Below, piece after piece: positions 10,001-22,600 of a stretch of DNA of 64,000 nucleotides. Within the stretch, counting starts at the first letter, position 1. Every line of letters begins with the position of its first letter. Made by a program: the position numbers and the translations under genes. Source of the stretch: Diplosphaera chodatii (taxonomy: Eukaryota > Chlorophyta > Trebouxiophyceae > Prasiolales > Stichococcaceae); NCBI GenBank assembly GCA_032358165.1, contig JAALGY010000020.1, forward strand, positions 1,240,001 through 1,304,000, in the 5' to 3' direction. The notes under the pieces were generated by a model, which saw only the letters and a program-made list of their open reading frames with translations, was not told the origin of the DNA and did no database searches.

Positions 10001-12996
10001 TGCCACCACCGTGGAACTTTTGTCATGCAGCTTGCCACACAGGCGACTGTCGCAGCCCTTCCAGGCCTTCAAGCTTGACCTGCAGCAACGCGTGCACGCC
10101 ACAGCCGCAGCAGGCGCAGCACTCGATGGAGATGGAGCATCGAGCTTGAGCAACCAACTTCTCAGCAATGCCGCACATGGCCGGGCTCAGGACGCAGCAT
10201 GCAAGCAGCTGGCGCCACTTGGCGACCATGTGCATCGCCATGCAGCGGCGTGGGAGCATGATGAGACGCTGCAGGTCAGCATTGAGGCGCCGGGACGGTG
10301 GAATGCCGTCGCCTTCTGGTTTCAGCTGGACATGGGACCAGGCGCTGCGGCAGTGGGGAGCTGGCAGACGGTTGTGGGCGGCGGCGGCAGCGGGAACTGC
10401 CCTGTGGGGACGAGCTGGCAGCAGGGTGTGCAGTATCTTGACGGCAGGACGGTGCACATGGTGAGGCTGCAGCATGCAGCTGGCAGCCATGCAGTCAACT
10501 GGCTGTGCAATTGGCTGGAACCCAGGCTTCGCTGTTGATGCTGCGCTCCTTGCACCTGGCACAACAAGCGCAACCCATAGCCTCACCACTGAAACTGTAA
10601 GGGTCAGACTTCATCTGCTGCAGGGCGACACCGTAGATGTGCGGGTGCGGCAGGATGCGGGGCAATTGCACTTTGCTTCAGACCCGCCACAGCGAAAGCC
10701 GCGCCACACCTATTTGCCACGCTGGCACTTTGACATGCTGGGCGACACACGCCGAAACGATGCATACCAGACAGCCATCGAGAGTGTGGTGGGCACCTGG
10801 TCACTTACACTGCACGTAGCATGTGTCACTATGTCCAGGACTCACAGTGCGCACCCGCTGTCGAACGAGTGCTCCAGTTGCCGTACCATTTCAGGCTTTT
10901 CTGGATTTTGAACAGATACGTGACTCAGGCCTCTGAGCCACCGGGATGCAGGTGGCACTCAAGCGCGCCGCCGGGAAGAGTCACATCCTGGCGCTGGACG
11001 TTGGCGCTGGCAGCGGGCTGCTCTCCATGATGGCCGTGAGGTGCGGTCACCCAGTCTCGTCAGCAATAGGCACCTCCTCAGCTACCCGGCCGGCATCACC
11101 CTGACTTATTCACCCCAGCAGCAGCATGTCACCTGCACAGGGCAGGCGCTGACCAGGTGGTTGCGGCGGAGATGAGCGGCCACATGGCAGACGCCGGGGG
11201 TGAGGTGGTCGCGGCCAACGGCTTCGGCACGCGCATCATGATGATCGACAAGGATGCGAGGCGCATGGATGTGGTGAGCACCTGACCTGGTTCGATGAGC
11301 GCAAGCTCATGATGCATAATCCAAGATTGTCATGCCTTGCGTTTTCGTGCCGTCCATAAGTGCAAGCAGTTATGATATGCGGGTCTGGTGAACAGGTGCG
11401 CAAGCCGGATGGCACGCCGCCTGACATGGAGCGCAAAGCTGATATCCTTGTGTATGAGGTGTGGTCATGCCAGCGCACGCATCGAAAGATATGCTGCCTG
11501 GTGCATGCATGGACTGCTCGACCATCCGCTCACATGTGTACAGGATGTATACCCATCCTACACATTTGCGACGCCAGGTGTTTGATGCGGGGCTGATTGG
11601 TGAAGGAGTACTGCATGCGCTTGCAGCTGCCCGTCTAAAGCTGGTGGCGCCGGATGCAGTGCTGGTGCCAGCCTCTGCGACGGTGACAGAGTACTGCACG
11701 ACCAGCCCACATCCGACATCCTGTATGTGTTCAATTGAATAGCAAAAGCATGCCGCGACCAGGGAGTGCTGCATGCTGCAGGTGTTTGCGCAGCCACTAC
11801 AGCTGCGGCGGGTTGGAAGCATCTGCGGCTTTGACATGTCGGCCACCAATCAGTGGCACTGGCGGCCAGACTATGATGTCGTTGAGCTTGCACAGTGCCG
11901 GTGCGTCAGCTTCGGCATATACAGTCACCTTGACTTCCCCGCAAGGCTTTGCATGTGTTGGAAGCCCGATACCTGCTACATCGTGTGCGCAAGACCATGA
12001 TGGAATGCTGTCCACCTGTAGGAGTGAGTGGACGGCACTGGGCCCTGTCATAGAGGTCATGGGCTTCGACTTTTATGATGCTGAGGCCAACATGACGCCC
12101 GTGGCGGCAGAGCTCATGGCCCGCATCACCGCGCCCGGCGTCTGGAACGCGATTGCTTTCTGGTTTGAGTTGCAGCTGGACGAGAACACCCGCCTCAACA
12201 GCGGGCCTTACTGTGAGAAGGTGCTTGAATCATGTCCATGCTGCTGAGCAGCTGATTTGCTGCTGGATTCGCTCCCAGTCATCATCCTCTGACTTGTGGT
12301 CCTACACAGAAATGTCATGCTGAGTCCTTGATCACACCTGTAGCCTAGACCTGCAAGCTGTGCTACATCAATTGGAACATGTCGTCATCTATTTGGAACA
12401 TGTCGTCATCTATGTGTTTAACCAACCACGATTCCTCGCCATGCGAGCAGGGCGCCACATGGCCCCAGGCGGTGCAGTGGATGGAAGAGGTGGAGGTGGC
12501 CCCGGGCATGCGGGTGCCGGTGGCAGCACGCCATGACACCTACGGCATCTCCTTCAGTCGGGGCACTCCTGCAGCAGAGCAAAATGGTGCTCAGACCAGC
12601 GTCGACCATCGTCTTGCTGATGCCAGTGGCCATGGTCTGGCGTCAGCAGTGCCCACCGGACTTCCTCTGCAGGTAAGACAGAAATGCTAGATCACCCCAC
12701 CTCGTGACAAATCTACATACGAAGAATGGCTCAAAGATTCAAGCATTGACACTCTGCCTAAGGGTCGCCAAACACTGTGTGATGGAATGCATTGGATGCA
12801 TGCGCAGGATCCTGTTTGGCACGCGGCATTCAAGCGGCTGTCGGAGCTTAATGGGCAGCTTGCAAAGTCGTGCATCCAAAACCCTCTGGAGTTTCGGTCG
12901 GTGGCCACTGCAGCGGTAGCCTTTGGGGCTAGACCCCATGACTTTGGGCTGGATGCTGAGCAGGCTGCAGATTTCTGCACCAAGATGATGGGCTAG
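7064..12996 (+). CDS. TPR-containing tandem protein arginine N-methyltransferase (PRMT9/PRMT7-like)
   Basis: Predicted S-adenosylmethionine-dependent protein arginine methyltransferase. Start chosen at the first in-frame ATG (7064); stop TAG ends at 12996. More than 20 exons. Residues about 30-150 form TPR helices (KASGNAAFQAKRY, NRSAAYLALGLYREAEEDA, LGAALMAMGEW), followed by a coiled Gln-rich linker. Module 1 has the SAM motif VLVLGAGTGLLPLM and post-I VTAVERT. Its double-E region reads VTDMIDHS then VLGLGLLPA, so both glutamates appear replaced. Module 2 has ILALDVGAGSGLLSMM and an intact double-E, VYE/VFDAGLIGEG, with the Glu codons at 11456-11458 and 11602-11604. Intron 1 (7230-7344) is inferred to be GC-AG. 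TPR plus two methyltransferase modules matches PRMT9; the two-module layout also fits PRMT7. Which arginine product it makes cannot be told. Confidence 0.83.
12372..12413. repeat. 21-bp perfect tandem duplication in a methyltransferase-gene intron
   Basis: The unit beginning TTGGAACATGTCGTCATC occupies 12372-12392 and again 12393-12413 without mismatch. It lies upstream of the acceptor of the exon that starts with the GATWPQAVQW coding segment, so it is intronic. Confidence 0.85.
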
Positions 12997-13414
12997 ACTG
13001 TGCATCAGGCAGGGTTTCCATCTAGCTAGTCACCCCGTGAGCCCACTTCCCGCCACCAAGGCATCATGCACGCCAAGACACAGCCTTACTTACAGTGAGC
13101 AGGTTTCGCCATCCATCACACATATATAGTACTCGGCTTATACGTAAGCTGACAACTCACTGGCTTTTCGCCGGTCGCAGCTGACCATCCTAGGCCTCAG
13201 CAGCCGGCGCTGCTGTGCTGGAATAATAATTTGGCGGCCGGCGGACGACTACCAAATGGACGTCCTGCTGCCCCCTCATGTTGCCCCACAGGGCGGGGGG
13301 CAAGGCTCAAAAATGCGCGCGGAGTGGCCCCACTCAGACGACACCCGCCGTGAGGCGCCCTGCTGGTGACGGCAGGGCTTCGTGGACCTGAGAGGCGGAA
13401 CTGGAGCCGCAAAC
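12997..13414. promoter_or_regulatory. Tandem intergenic region upstream of the ankyrin gene, with TATA-like element
   Basis: This 418-base gap lies between the TAG of the methyltransferase gene and the ATG of the ankyrin gene. It contains CATATATAG at about 13131-13139, some 280 bases before the ATG and followed by GC-rich sequence, a plausible core promoter. It should also hold the 3' UTR of the upstream gene. No TGTAA polyadenylation word was noticed directly after the stop. Confidence 0.35.
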
Positions 13415-16400
13415 ATGGCGGGCGGTGAGGCGGAGCGGCAGGGTAGTTCGCGCCCCAAAGCAGGGCAGCCGCACGACAACGCCCTGCTCGCAGCCGCCAA
13501 GCTGGGCTTGTCGCTGCGAGCGGCTCTGTCAGAAACGAGCGTGGACACAGCCGCCCGAGACACCGACGGTGAGCCTGTCAGGCTGCACACCGGAAACCTT
13601 CCGATGTCCGATCCAACTGGGTCCCTGCGTCGTTGCGAGACCTCGAAGGCGATGCACAGCTCTTGTCGACGGATGAGTCGCCGCATGTCGTATGAAGTGC
13701 TTCTGGTCATTGCCCCAGTGGCGGTTGCTCATAGCACTGCTGGGGTGCTGACGGGGGTCCGACGGGCAGGCGCGACCAACACGGATGGGACCAGAGGCTT
13801 GCTGCACGGGCGCAGACTCTGCCTGTTGCGGCAATTGGAGCCCATGCGCACGCAACAGTGGTCGGCGCGGCTGCCCATGGCGCCCAGGGCCATTGTGACA
13901 TGGGCCTCAGCAGCCTCTCCTGGCTTTGAGCAAACACGCTGCATACATCGAAGGGCATCGTGACACCCATCGGCAGTCTTGACACGTTCAAAGAGTTGTC
14001 TGGCTCGCCCACAAGGCCGAGCCAAGCAGCCACTCGGGGCACAGCATATATAACCCTGGCCCTGGTTGACAGCAAGCGGATCGAGAAGCTAACCCTGGGA
14101 AAACTCAGCGTGCTCCGCAGCTGAGCAAATCTGCTAGATATGACACAGTCATCAGCGGGGTGTGCATTGGGACGCTGACAGCGTGTAGCATGTCACTGAG
14201 CAGCGGCGGCTGGCGGCATGTCTACAGGTTCTTTCCACCTGGCACCAGGTGCACAGTGCTCATGCGAAGGCTAGCTTCACGTCCAAATCATGTTACACCA
14301 ATGCGCGTGGACTTCGCAGGACGCATGGCGCTGCACTTTGCCGCCGGCTACGGCAACGAGGAGGCGGTCGAGGCGTTGCTGTCGGCGGACGCACCGCCAG
14401 CGGCCGTGGACACGCACGGCGACGCGCCGCTGCACCTGGCAGCTGCGCACGGCCACCCCATGTCGGCCTTCAGCCTGGCCAAGGCGGCGCCCTCGGCGGT
14501 AATGCTGACGAACTCGCGGGGCCAGACGCCGGTGGACGTCGCAGCGCTCTGCCAGCACCATGAGGTGAGATTGATCTTGATGATGTCGGACTGCAGCTGC
14601 CAGAAGCATGGCACACACCTGTGCTTGCAGACACCGTAGATGATCTGGGCCAGAAGCTATAGTCAGTGCTGCGTTGCTGACACCTGCTGTCGACATGCGG
14701 CAGGTGTTGAACGCGATGCTGCTTGGGTGCGCGGGTGAGAAGGGGGCCACGGCGGTGCAGGCGCTCAACGCTGCGCTGGCTGGCGGCGCTGTGCCAGACA
14801 CCTGGGCGCCCAACGGCAGCTCGGTGCGCTGCGTGACGGTCTCGCTGCTAACCATTGGGCAGGCACACTGCTGGTCCGCCAATTTGCGCATCATGTACTA
14901 GTCAGCATTAAGCGGAGGTCTTGAAGTCAGTATTTGAGTCACCACTCAGGCGCTGATGCTGGCGGCGGCGGCTGACAGCGGCCCGGGGTGCGAGGCGCTG
15001 CTGGGAGGCGCGGCCACCCTGGAGCTGGCGGACGCGCTCGGCCGCACAGCCCTCATGTTTGCCGCTGGCAACGACGCCTGCGTCGCGCTTGCCTCCCTGC
15101 TGGATGCAGGCGCCTCGGTGGGCTGCAGCCATAGCATGCCAACTGTGGTCAGATCGCAACATCACATCTCATCTGCGTGGAACATCATGCATACGCTGAT
15201 GCCAGAGCTTGCGGCTAAAGTTACGACCTGCACATGCAGTCTGACCGTACGGTCTCACATGCATGCTCCCGCTGCAGGTGGCTGCAAGAGACAGGCGGGG
15301 GCGGTGTGTGTCGGAGTATGCGCCGCCGGGCTCCAAGGCGGCAGGGGTGCTGGCGGCTCACCTCGCCGTGCTGCAGGCCGCCTCGGATGCCAGCCAGGTG
15401 TGCTGCATCGCAATGCGCATTGGCCATGTTGTTGGATGTGTCCATTCCCTGGTGGGCCACAGTGACACCAATTGCAGGGGGTGCTCTAACACCACTTGTG
15501 TCAAGCTTACCGTCCTTGTGGTTATGGACAGAGCTTGCAGAGAAGCACAAGTAGGCTCGCGGCTGTGCAGGAGTGATCGCCAGGGCTGCAAGCGGATTTG
15601 GCACTTCTCGATGTGTTGAACTAGCATTCATATCTTGCCGCTCTGCAGGCGGAGCTGCTGGCAAGCTTGGAGGCCGAGGACGAGCAGTCGGCGAAAAAGA
15701 ATGGCTCATCGGCAGGCAAAGCCGCCCGCAAGAAGGCCAAAAAGGTCTGTTACCCAGAGTTGGTGCCTGTCTTGCTGATGCTGGCCATGCCAGCCCGGAG
15801 ATGTGTGCACCTGTCTCGAGCTGCCTGGCCACGAGCTGTGCGTGACTTCTTCACACTTACTGTCTAGGCACGGCGAGCTGCCGGTTTGCCACCCAGTGTA
15901 CCCGAGGGTGGCCCTGCCGAGCCAGACGCTGGCCCTGCAGCTGCTTCCGATGCAGAGCTCGGACCAGCAGCGACCAATGCAGCAGCACAACCAGCTACTC
16001 AGCCTGCAGCCAGCAGATCAGATGGCAGCGCAGCTCTTGAAGCGCAACAGCATCCAGACAGCAGGTGCAGCAGCTCCACAGCAGCAGGGGCTGCGGCTGA
16101 CCATCGTGACATCACATCAGCACAGCCAGGGCACTCGAACAGCCAGTCTGACATCTCAGCAGCGGACAACCTGCCTGGTCAGCATGCCACACAGAGCTGC
16201 ACCCCTCAGTCCGCCATTATCAGTCAAACAGCACAGCAGACCAGCATCGGCGACCAGACTTCAGGCAGCAACCCTGCTTCACCTCCGGAAACTACTGGTG
16301 GCGCTGCAGCCACGGCCACCAAGCTCAAGGACTGGCTGCCCGCTCAGCAGGAGCCAGAGGAGCCGTGGCACACAGTACCCAACGGCCGCAAGGCACGCAA

Positions 16401-19172
16401 GGACACCAGGGACCGGCTGCCGGGTGATGAGGGGGCGGCTGCGGCGGTGGCGGCCCCCCTGGAGCACCGCCCCCGCACCCCCTCCTGTGCCTCCCTGAAT
16501 AGCAGCTGCAGCACCGCCTCGCGAGACATCGAGATCATCTCCGGCGGGTACGCCCGCTGCGCCCATCACATCGCCATCTGTACCACTGCCTTCGGGCTTC
16601 TGTTTGCCAATGTCGATTGGCGTAACATGCAGTGACATACCTGACGACTGTACCCCAGACTGAGAAGTGCAGCTCGATGTGTGCAGGCGGCGGATGGGCA
16701 GCTCGGTTTCGCTGCAGCAGCTTGGCGGGAGGTTGCGCGCTCCAACGGCTGCTGCGCACGGCACACGCAGCCGCAGCCTGAGCTGCCAGGGCAGCGACGA
16801 CGGCACCTCAGTGGACGGCAGCGAGCAGTCCTCCTGCAACGGGTCAGTCTGCTCCGCTGCACCCAATGCCCGCAATGCAGACGTGTGAGGGGTCAACCCG
16901 GTCGTCAACACTTTGAACGGTGGACTTTGCTCCTGAAGTGTGCCTCGTGCTACTTTCACAGCCGAAACGGACGGCGGTCTGTCGAACTCCATGCCCCGTC
17001 GCCAGCGCTGGCCATCGACCGCAGCCGCACGCCCCAAGGCGCAGCACACCGCCCAGCAGGCGGCACACAACCGGGCCCGCCCGTCACCGGCGTGTCTCCG
17101 GCCGCGGCACCGGCCACCCCCACCGCCGCGGAGGGCGCTGCCGCCAGCATGACCTGGGCTGCCCGCCTGGCACGATCCACCGCCGCACAGCATGCAGGCG
17201 GGGGCAGCAGCGGCGGGGCGAGCCCCTGCGGCGGCCGTCCCGGTGCCGGCACCCCAGCTCCCTGCACCGCCAGCGGCAGCGACGGCGCACAACAGCACGG
17301 TGTCGGCGGCAGCACGGTTGTGCAGGCGCCTGCCGTGGTCCCTGCGCCAGGCACGCCACGCGCGGCGGAGTCGCAGCACGCAGCAGCCAGCACGCCGCTC
17401 GACGCTCCCTCCGCAGTGCAGCAGCAGCAGCAGCAGCCCCTTGCGCCCGCTTCTTGGAAGGCGTTTGGCGTCGCGGCAGGTCGGTCATCGGTTCTGGAGA
17501 GCAGCACGAGTCGCCCGCAGCCCTGTACAGAGTGCGCAGCGGGCCGTGCGGATCTGGCGGCTGCAGTGCACGCTGCCACAGTACTGCACGAGCGCATGAC
17601 GGGGCTTGAGCAGCAGGTGAGCCGGTCGCTGCTGTCAACATCGTAGATGGTGCTGCCTGCCTGCAAGTTGATGCCTGTTGGAGTGGCATCGTAGTATGAT
17701 GCAGGTGCTTTGTCGGTGGTACACATCGAGGTGCCCATGTGTCATACACAGGTGGCCGAGCTTCAGGAGGCAGCTGCAGCAGCGGAACGCCTGCATCGTG
17801 CACAGCTGGATGCAGTGCTGCAGGATGCGGCTGCACACGAGGCGGCAGCCGTGTCAGCCGCCGTGGCGGTTGCTGCAGCCCACCTGACCAGAGGCAAGCA
17901 TCGCCACCAGACTGCAAGCATGCAAGTGTTGTGTCTCTCATTTTTATGGGTGCAGCAACAGTTGCAGCACTGCTGCGCACTCTGTCCCCTGCAAAACTCG
18001 AGCAAACCTCTGCAGGTTTGCCTGCAGGTTCGTCTCACGGCCAGGCGGGCCCGGGAATGTCCCGCCATGCCAAGGCGGCGCTGGCGGCGCTGGCGCCCCT
18101 GACGCCGGAGCAGATCACGCTGCTGCAGCACCCCAGCATGGGCGCGGCCATCCTGCAGAGCGGGCGGCAGCCTCAGAACGGGGCGCTGCGCAATGGCGCC
18201 CTGCAGCACAACGCCGGCGGCCCCAGCAGCAGCCTCCACACGACCGCGGGCGCCGCCGGCTGGCAGGCCAGCGGCATCCCGCCACAGCGGCAGGGCCAGG
18301 CGCACAGCGGGCCCCACAGCCCCGTCAGCAGCCCCCTCGGCACCGCGGCCCCCTTCTCGCTGTTCGGTGGCGCGAGCAGCAGCAACGACTCGACGCCGCG
18401 GCACAGCGGCGGCGGGCTGGGCGGCGTCACAGGGCTCGCTGCAGGGCTGATTTCGCAGGCGTCTGCGCCATCCGCCTTCCCGCACACCGCGTGCCAGCAG
18501 TCCGGCTCCGGGGGTGCCGCTGAGGCACCGCACAGCCCTGCAGACTGCTCCCCTGTTCGCGGCGGCAGCATCCCGCCCATTGGCCACCGCCGTTGGGAGG
18601 GTGCGCCCTCCCGGGTGGTCGGCAGCCAGCAGCGCGCCGACACCGGCTGCAGCGCCACCATGGCAAACGGCAACGACGGCAGCGGCAGCGCAGCCGACAG
18701 CCACCAGCTCCTGCACGGCTTCGGCGGTGTGATCGGCGGCCGTGACGACACTTTTGGTCGTACCTCTAGCTTTGGGTTCTCCACATCTGTGGCGGCAACG
18801 CCCACCCTGGGGCACCTCCAGCAGCAGCAGCGGCGGACTTCTGCTGGCAGCTCGCCCTCTAGCGGCGCACTGCCTGGGATGCCTGCCCTCGGCATCAACG
18901 GCTGGCATTGCATCGACAAGCCTGGCAGCAGCGCCTGGGGCCAGGTGTGCAGCTTGGTCGCCCTGGTGTGCATTTGTTGTGCCCGCCGCCAGGCAACCGC
19001 CTCGTGCATGAAGACTGGAGGCTCACCACCTGCTGGGTTTGACTTGTAGGGCAGCAGGAGGTTGTGCAACGGGGTCAGCGGCAGCGCAGGGGCTGGCGTG
19101 GACTGGTCTCTGGCGGGGGGCTCACTACCTGGCGGCCACGTAGAGTCTCACGTGCTCATGGGCAGCCTGTGA
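13415..19172 (+). CDS. Ankyrin-repeat protein with long low-complexity, coiled-coil C-terminal region
   Basis: Unknown function; architecture suggests a protein-protein scaffold. The start ATG at 13415 sits in AAACATGGC. Exon 1 (ending in ...TAARDTDG) joins in phase to an exon opening near 14320 (RMALHFAAGYGNEEAVEALL). Ankyrin repeats continue with GDAPLHLAAAHGH, RGQTPVDVAALCQ, ALMLAAAAD and GRTALMFAAGNDACVALASLL. Then come a Lys-rich coiled segment (AGKAARKKAKK), a long Ser/Thr/Gln/Ala-rich stretch, an EPWHTVPNGRK motif, a poly-Gln tract near 17418, a helical Ala/Glu-rich segment (VAELQEAAAAAERLHRAQLD) and a very long Ser/Gly/Pro-rich exon (about 17960-18940). The proposed last exon (near 19060-19172) ends in TGA. 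The ankyrin part is secure; exon choice in the low-complexity part rests on codon-like composition and frame continuity. Long antisense frames here are GC-rich shadows. Confidence 0.7.
14040..14060 (+). promoter_or_regulatory. TATA-like element inside intron 1 of the ankyrin gene
   Basis: The sequence CATATATAACCC lies near 14044-14055 in the large first intron, about 270 bases before the first ankyrin-coding exon. It could mark an alternative promoter, or be chance. Confidence 0.2.
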
Positions 19173-19689
19173 CATCAGTGTGATGGATAGACGGTGCGGA
19201 CCTCAAAACAGACTATGCCGGGCGGCTGGCAACACAGTGGCCCCAGGTGGCTTCTGCTGTGCTGGGTGCACATCTCAGCCTCGAGGCCCACAACAGCGTC
19301 GGCCGCCTCGCACTATCTAGTGTACACAAGCCATGGGAGTAGCAGGTGGCAGCAGCTTGCTGTGCACACACTGGAAGGCCCAGCGTTCTGTACATAGTGT
19401 CAGGTCAGCTTCCATCGGGTTTTGCCATGCACTCGAGCAGCGCAATCTGTTAGTCAGGTCATCCAGCAGCGGTTGTACAGTAATTTGTTTAGCTCCTTGG
19501 TTCCTGTGCTGCGTGTGCATGTGTGTCGAGTGCAGTGAGGCTGCCTTTGCAGTTTCGTGCCTTCAGCTAAAGGCGAAGAACTAGACCGCTGTGATCAAGC
19601 CCTGTGTTAAAACCTTGCACTACGGCTGTCAGGGTCGCCGATCAACCGTGCTCTTGCCAGACCATGCCGGCCAGCCGGCTGCAAATCAG
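19173..19689. other. Convergent 3' intergenic region
   Basis: Region between the stop of the ankyrin gene (+) and the stop of the dynein intermediate-chain gene (-). It should contain both 3' UTRs. Short frames show no splice-supported coding, and no repeat or RNA gene was recognised. Confidence 0.4.
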
Positions 19690-22600
19690 TCAGTGCTCTT
19701 CCAGGTGATCAAGAGTGCCTGATGAAACGTCAGCTGCAGGCTGCACAGATGCGGGATTTGCATCATCTGCGGCAGAAGGCTGTGACGCTGACATATCGGC
19801 CTCGGGCTTGCCATCACGCTTGCTCAGAGCTACCAGTTTGTATGGGTCATCACTGAGGAGCGCCATGTCCGCTTCGAAGTCCTCCTCCACCTATTTACAC
19901 AGTGGCACTTCCTCAAACCCGACGAAGCCAGTGTGTACATGTGGATAACGTGCATGGTCAACAGACAGTGTGTAGATGCACACGGGATGCATGCACCCTC
20001 ATGATCGGCTGCAACTATTCACAGTATGGTTGTCAACCAGTCAGACACAGATACTCATGTATTGCATGCAACTTGGGCACTTCTGCTTGTCTGCCCATGC
20101 AGACATCGTGGGTCAACGCACCTTCTTGAGCAGCGCCGCCTTGGACTGCTCGTTGCCCTGCTGCTCCGCCACCTTGGCGGCTTCTGCCTCGGCGCGCCGC
20201 AGCTTGATCTACACAAGTCGAAAAGGGGCACAGATACTCCGCAGCAACAAGGGTAGCTCATTGGCTGGTTGACTGAATGCGCGCAGCACACAGCACCACC
20301 TGTCAGCTAGAGCTTGCAAGACACAGCGGGTGAGAGGCTTCTGGTGGTGTCCACACCTTGTTTTCCTTGATGGCTTTGTCGGCTGCCTTCACACGATTGG
20401 TCTCGCGCTCAAACATCTGCAAGATGGCAGAGGCCACATATCTGTCATCGGAGAGGTCCTAAGTCACCCCCACCATCCTCAAGTACAGCATGTAGCAGCC
20501 ACCCATCTACATGCTGTCTTGCTGTGGCCTCTTCCCCTGCCAGAGGAGACCAGTGTGCATCAGGCATGTGCACAGGGTTACAGGCAACCGACTTACTGCT
20601 TGCACTGTGGCGCGCTCGTTTGGCTGCAACTCCACCAAGGAGGCAGACAGGCGCACGATGGGTACGCTGCCGTCGCTGCCGCCCAGCGCCAGCTCCACCC
20701 CATTGCCCCGCAGCCGCATGGTCTCCAGTGCCTGGTCCCCCATCTGTACTCACGATCATAGCTTTGCCGAGTGACTTTGGCGCTTCCATGTACACGAGGG
20801 TCCTCCGATGATTTAACCACACACAGTGGTGACATGCCATATGGTGCCCATGGTTGTGGACATGCCTGGCAGCTTGCAGTCTACGACATGCACACTTGAT
20901 ACATTTGGCGTGCGGCAGATGTGCTTGAAGCACCTTCTGTGACAACACCGGCTCGTGCTGCTTCTCGTAGTAGTCCCAGACGTCCATGTAGCCGTCTGAT
21001 TTGGCCGAGAGGAATACCCCAGGCCTGTGTGGGGAGTGGTGGCAGGACGGTCACGCAGTGATTCCCGAGCTGGAGTCATCAGAGCAGGGTTGCGCACTTG
21101 CTCCCTTGTATGACCACGTCAGCTGACACGGCGCACCTCGTAGGCGACCACCGGGCTGATGTCACATATGCGTCGTGGTAGTTGGAGCTGATGATGGGAG
21201 TCTTCAGCTCCTCGTTCCACACCTGCTCGAGGGGGCTGACCAGTGTCGGTTGGGAAACACGTCAACTCCTCTGCTAGGAGTGAATTGAGCAAGCCACCCT
21301 GAGTCTGAGTTTCTCCAGCAGGACCTCGGTGCCCACCTTCAGCGTCCAGTCGCCAGCCGACAGCAGGTATTTGGAGAACGTGGGGTGCCGCATGATGCTG
21401 CACACGGTGCCGTGGTGCCCTGCGCGCCGCCGAGCACAGAGCCAGGTCGGCAGTGCCGGAGGACCACAGCCCGCAGGAATGCTTGCACCTGCTGGGGAGT
21501 TGCTAGCGCTGCATGCACAAGACCTCAAATGTGCACCACACCCACCTTGATAGATGGTCCCTATGCGGTCCTCTGGCGTTTTGCCCCTGCAGCATTGCAA
21601 ATGCAGTTTTGCCCTGTGCTGCCGACTGGACAGGACGCTTCAGCACTGCTTTTGCGGGGAGACTCGCGTTGAGCTAAAATGTCACCACACCTGCGATTGC
21701 AGGAGTAGATCATCCCCTCCTCACAACCCACTGCAAACTTGGTTGGCCCCGCACCCGTAGAATACTCCAGCGACGCCTGGAGTGAGACATACCACAGTGC
21801 ATGCCCTGGCCTCCAGGTAGACTGCCGAGCTGCACTTGACATCCATAACAGCACTACCAGCGAACATTGCAGTGGATCATGCACCACCAACAGGCGGGTC
21901 AGCGCTCCGGGGTGTGCTCACCGCGCCAGCGGGCCTGAGCGCGGGGTCCCTATTGGCCAGCACCAGCTTCTCGATGGGGTCCCCCAGGTGCCGGATGTCC
22001 CACCAGAACACGTTTCCTGCATGCCGGCACAGCGTGATCACCAGAAGAGCAGGGCATCCTGACTCAGCACGTTGCTATGGCACCCATGCCAGTGTGTGCT
22101 GCGCATCCTCATGTGCTTTGTGAATCATTGCTCACCATCTAAGGACACCGTCATTGCCTCCATACCCGTCTTCGTCTGCTGCCAGGCAAAATCGAAGACA
22201 GGATCCCTACATCGCACTCACAGGTCTTTTCAAGTGCCATTTCAATGCTGTGCGAAGTCGGTTTGTTCACGCTGCTTTGTGGACAGCGCCTTCAAGATGA
22301 CATACACTTGATTTTTCCAGACATGTGCCTTCTGACCTGTGGCTATACTCAGCCAGGCTGACATCCACTGGACCAGAACCCTTGCGCAGATCAAACACCG
22401 CAAACTGCCCATTGTACTGCCCCGCTCCTATCAGGTTGACGTCTCGCTGGTTGTAGGCAATGCACCTGGATGCAGGGGACAACTGGGGTGAACATGCGCT
22501 TCATGTGCAGACTGCAGCTGGTAGAAAGCACCCTGATGCGGGTGCACTGTGCATGTGGAGACTGGTGACGAAGCTGTGACATTGGGCACAGCGCACGTCA

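Noticed and set aside
10322..10573. Possible separate gene in the middle of the methyltransferase region
   Set aside because: The sense frame carries GRWNAVAFWFQLDM, a repeat of the methyltransferase barrel motif seen again in module 2 (GVWNAIAFWFELQL), so it belongs to the tandem enzyme.
16279..17379. 366-codon minus-strand open frame
   Set aside because: It is antisense to GC-rich, low-complexity exons of the ankyrin gene; the sense frame explains the region. The composition is Cys/Arg-rich as expected of a shadow.
17763..18908. 381-codon minus-strand open frame
   Set aside because: Another antisense shadow of the long Ser/Gly-rich exon of the ankyrin gene.
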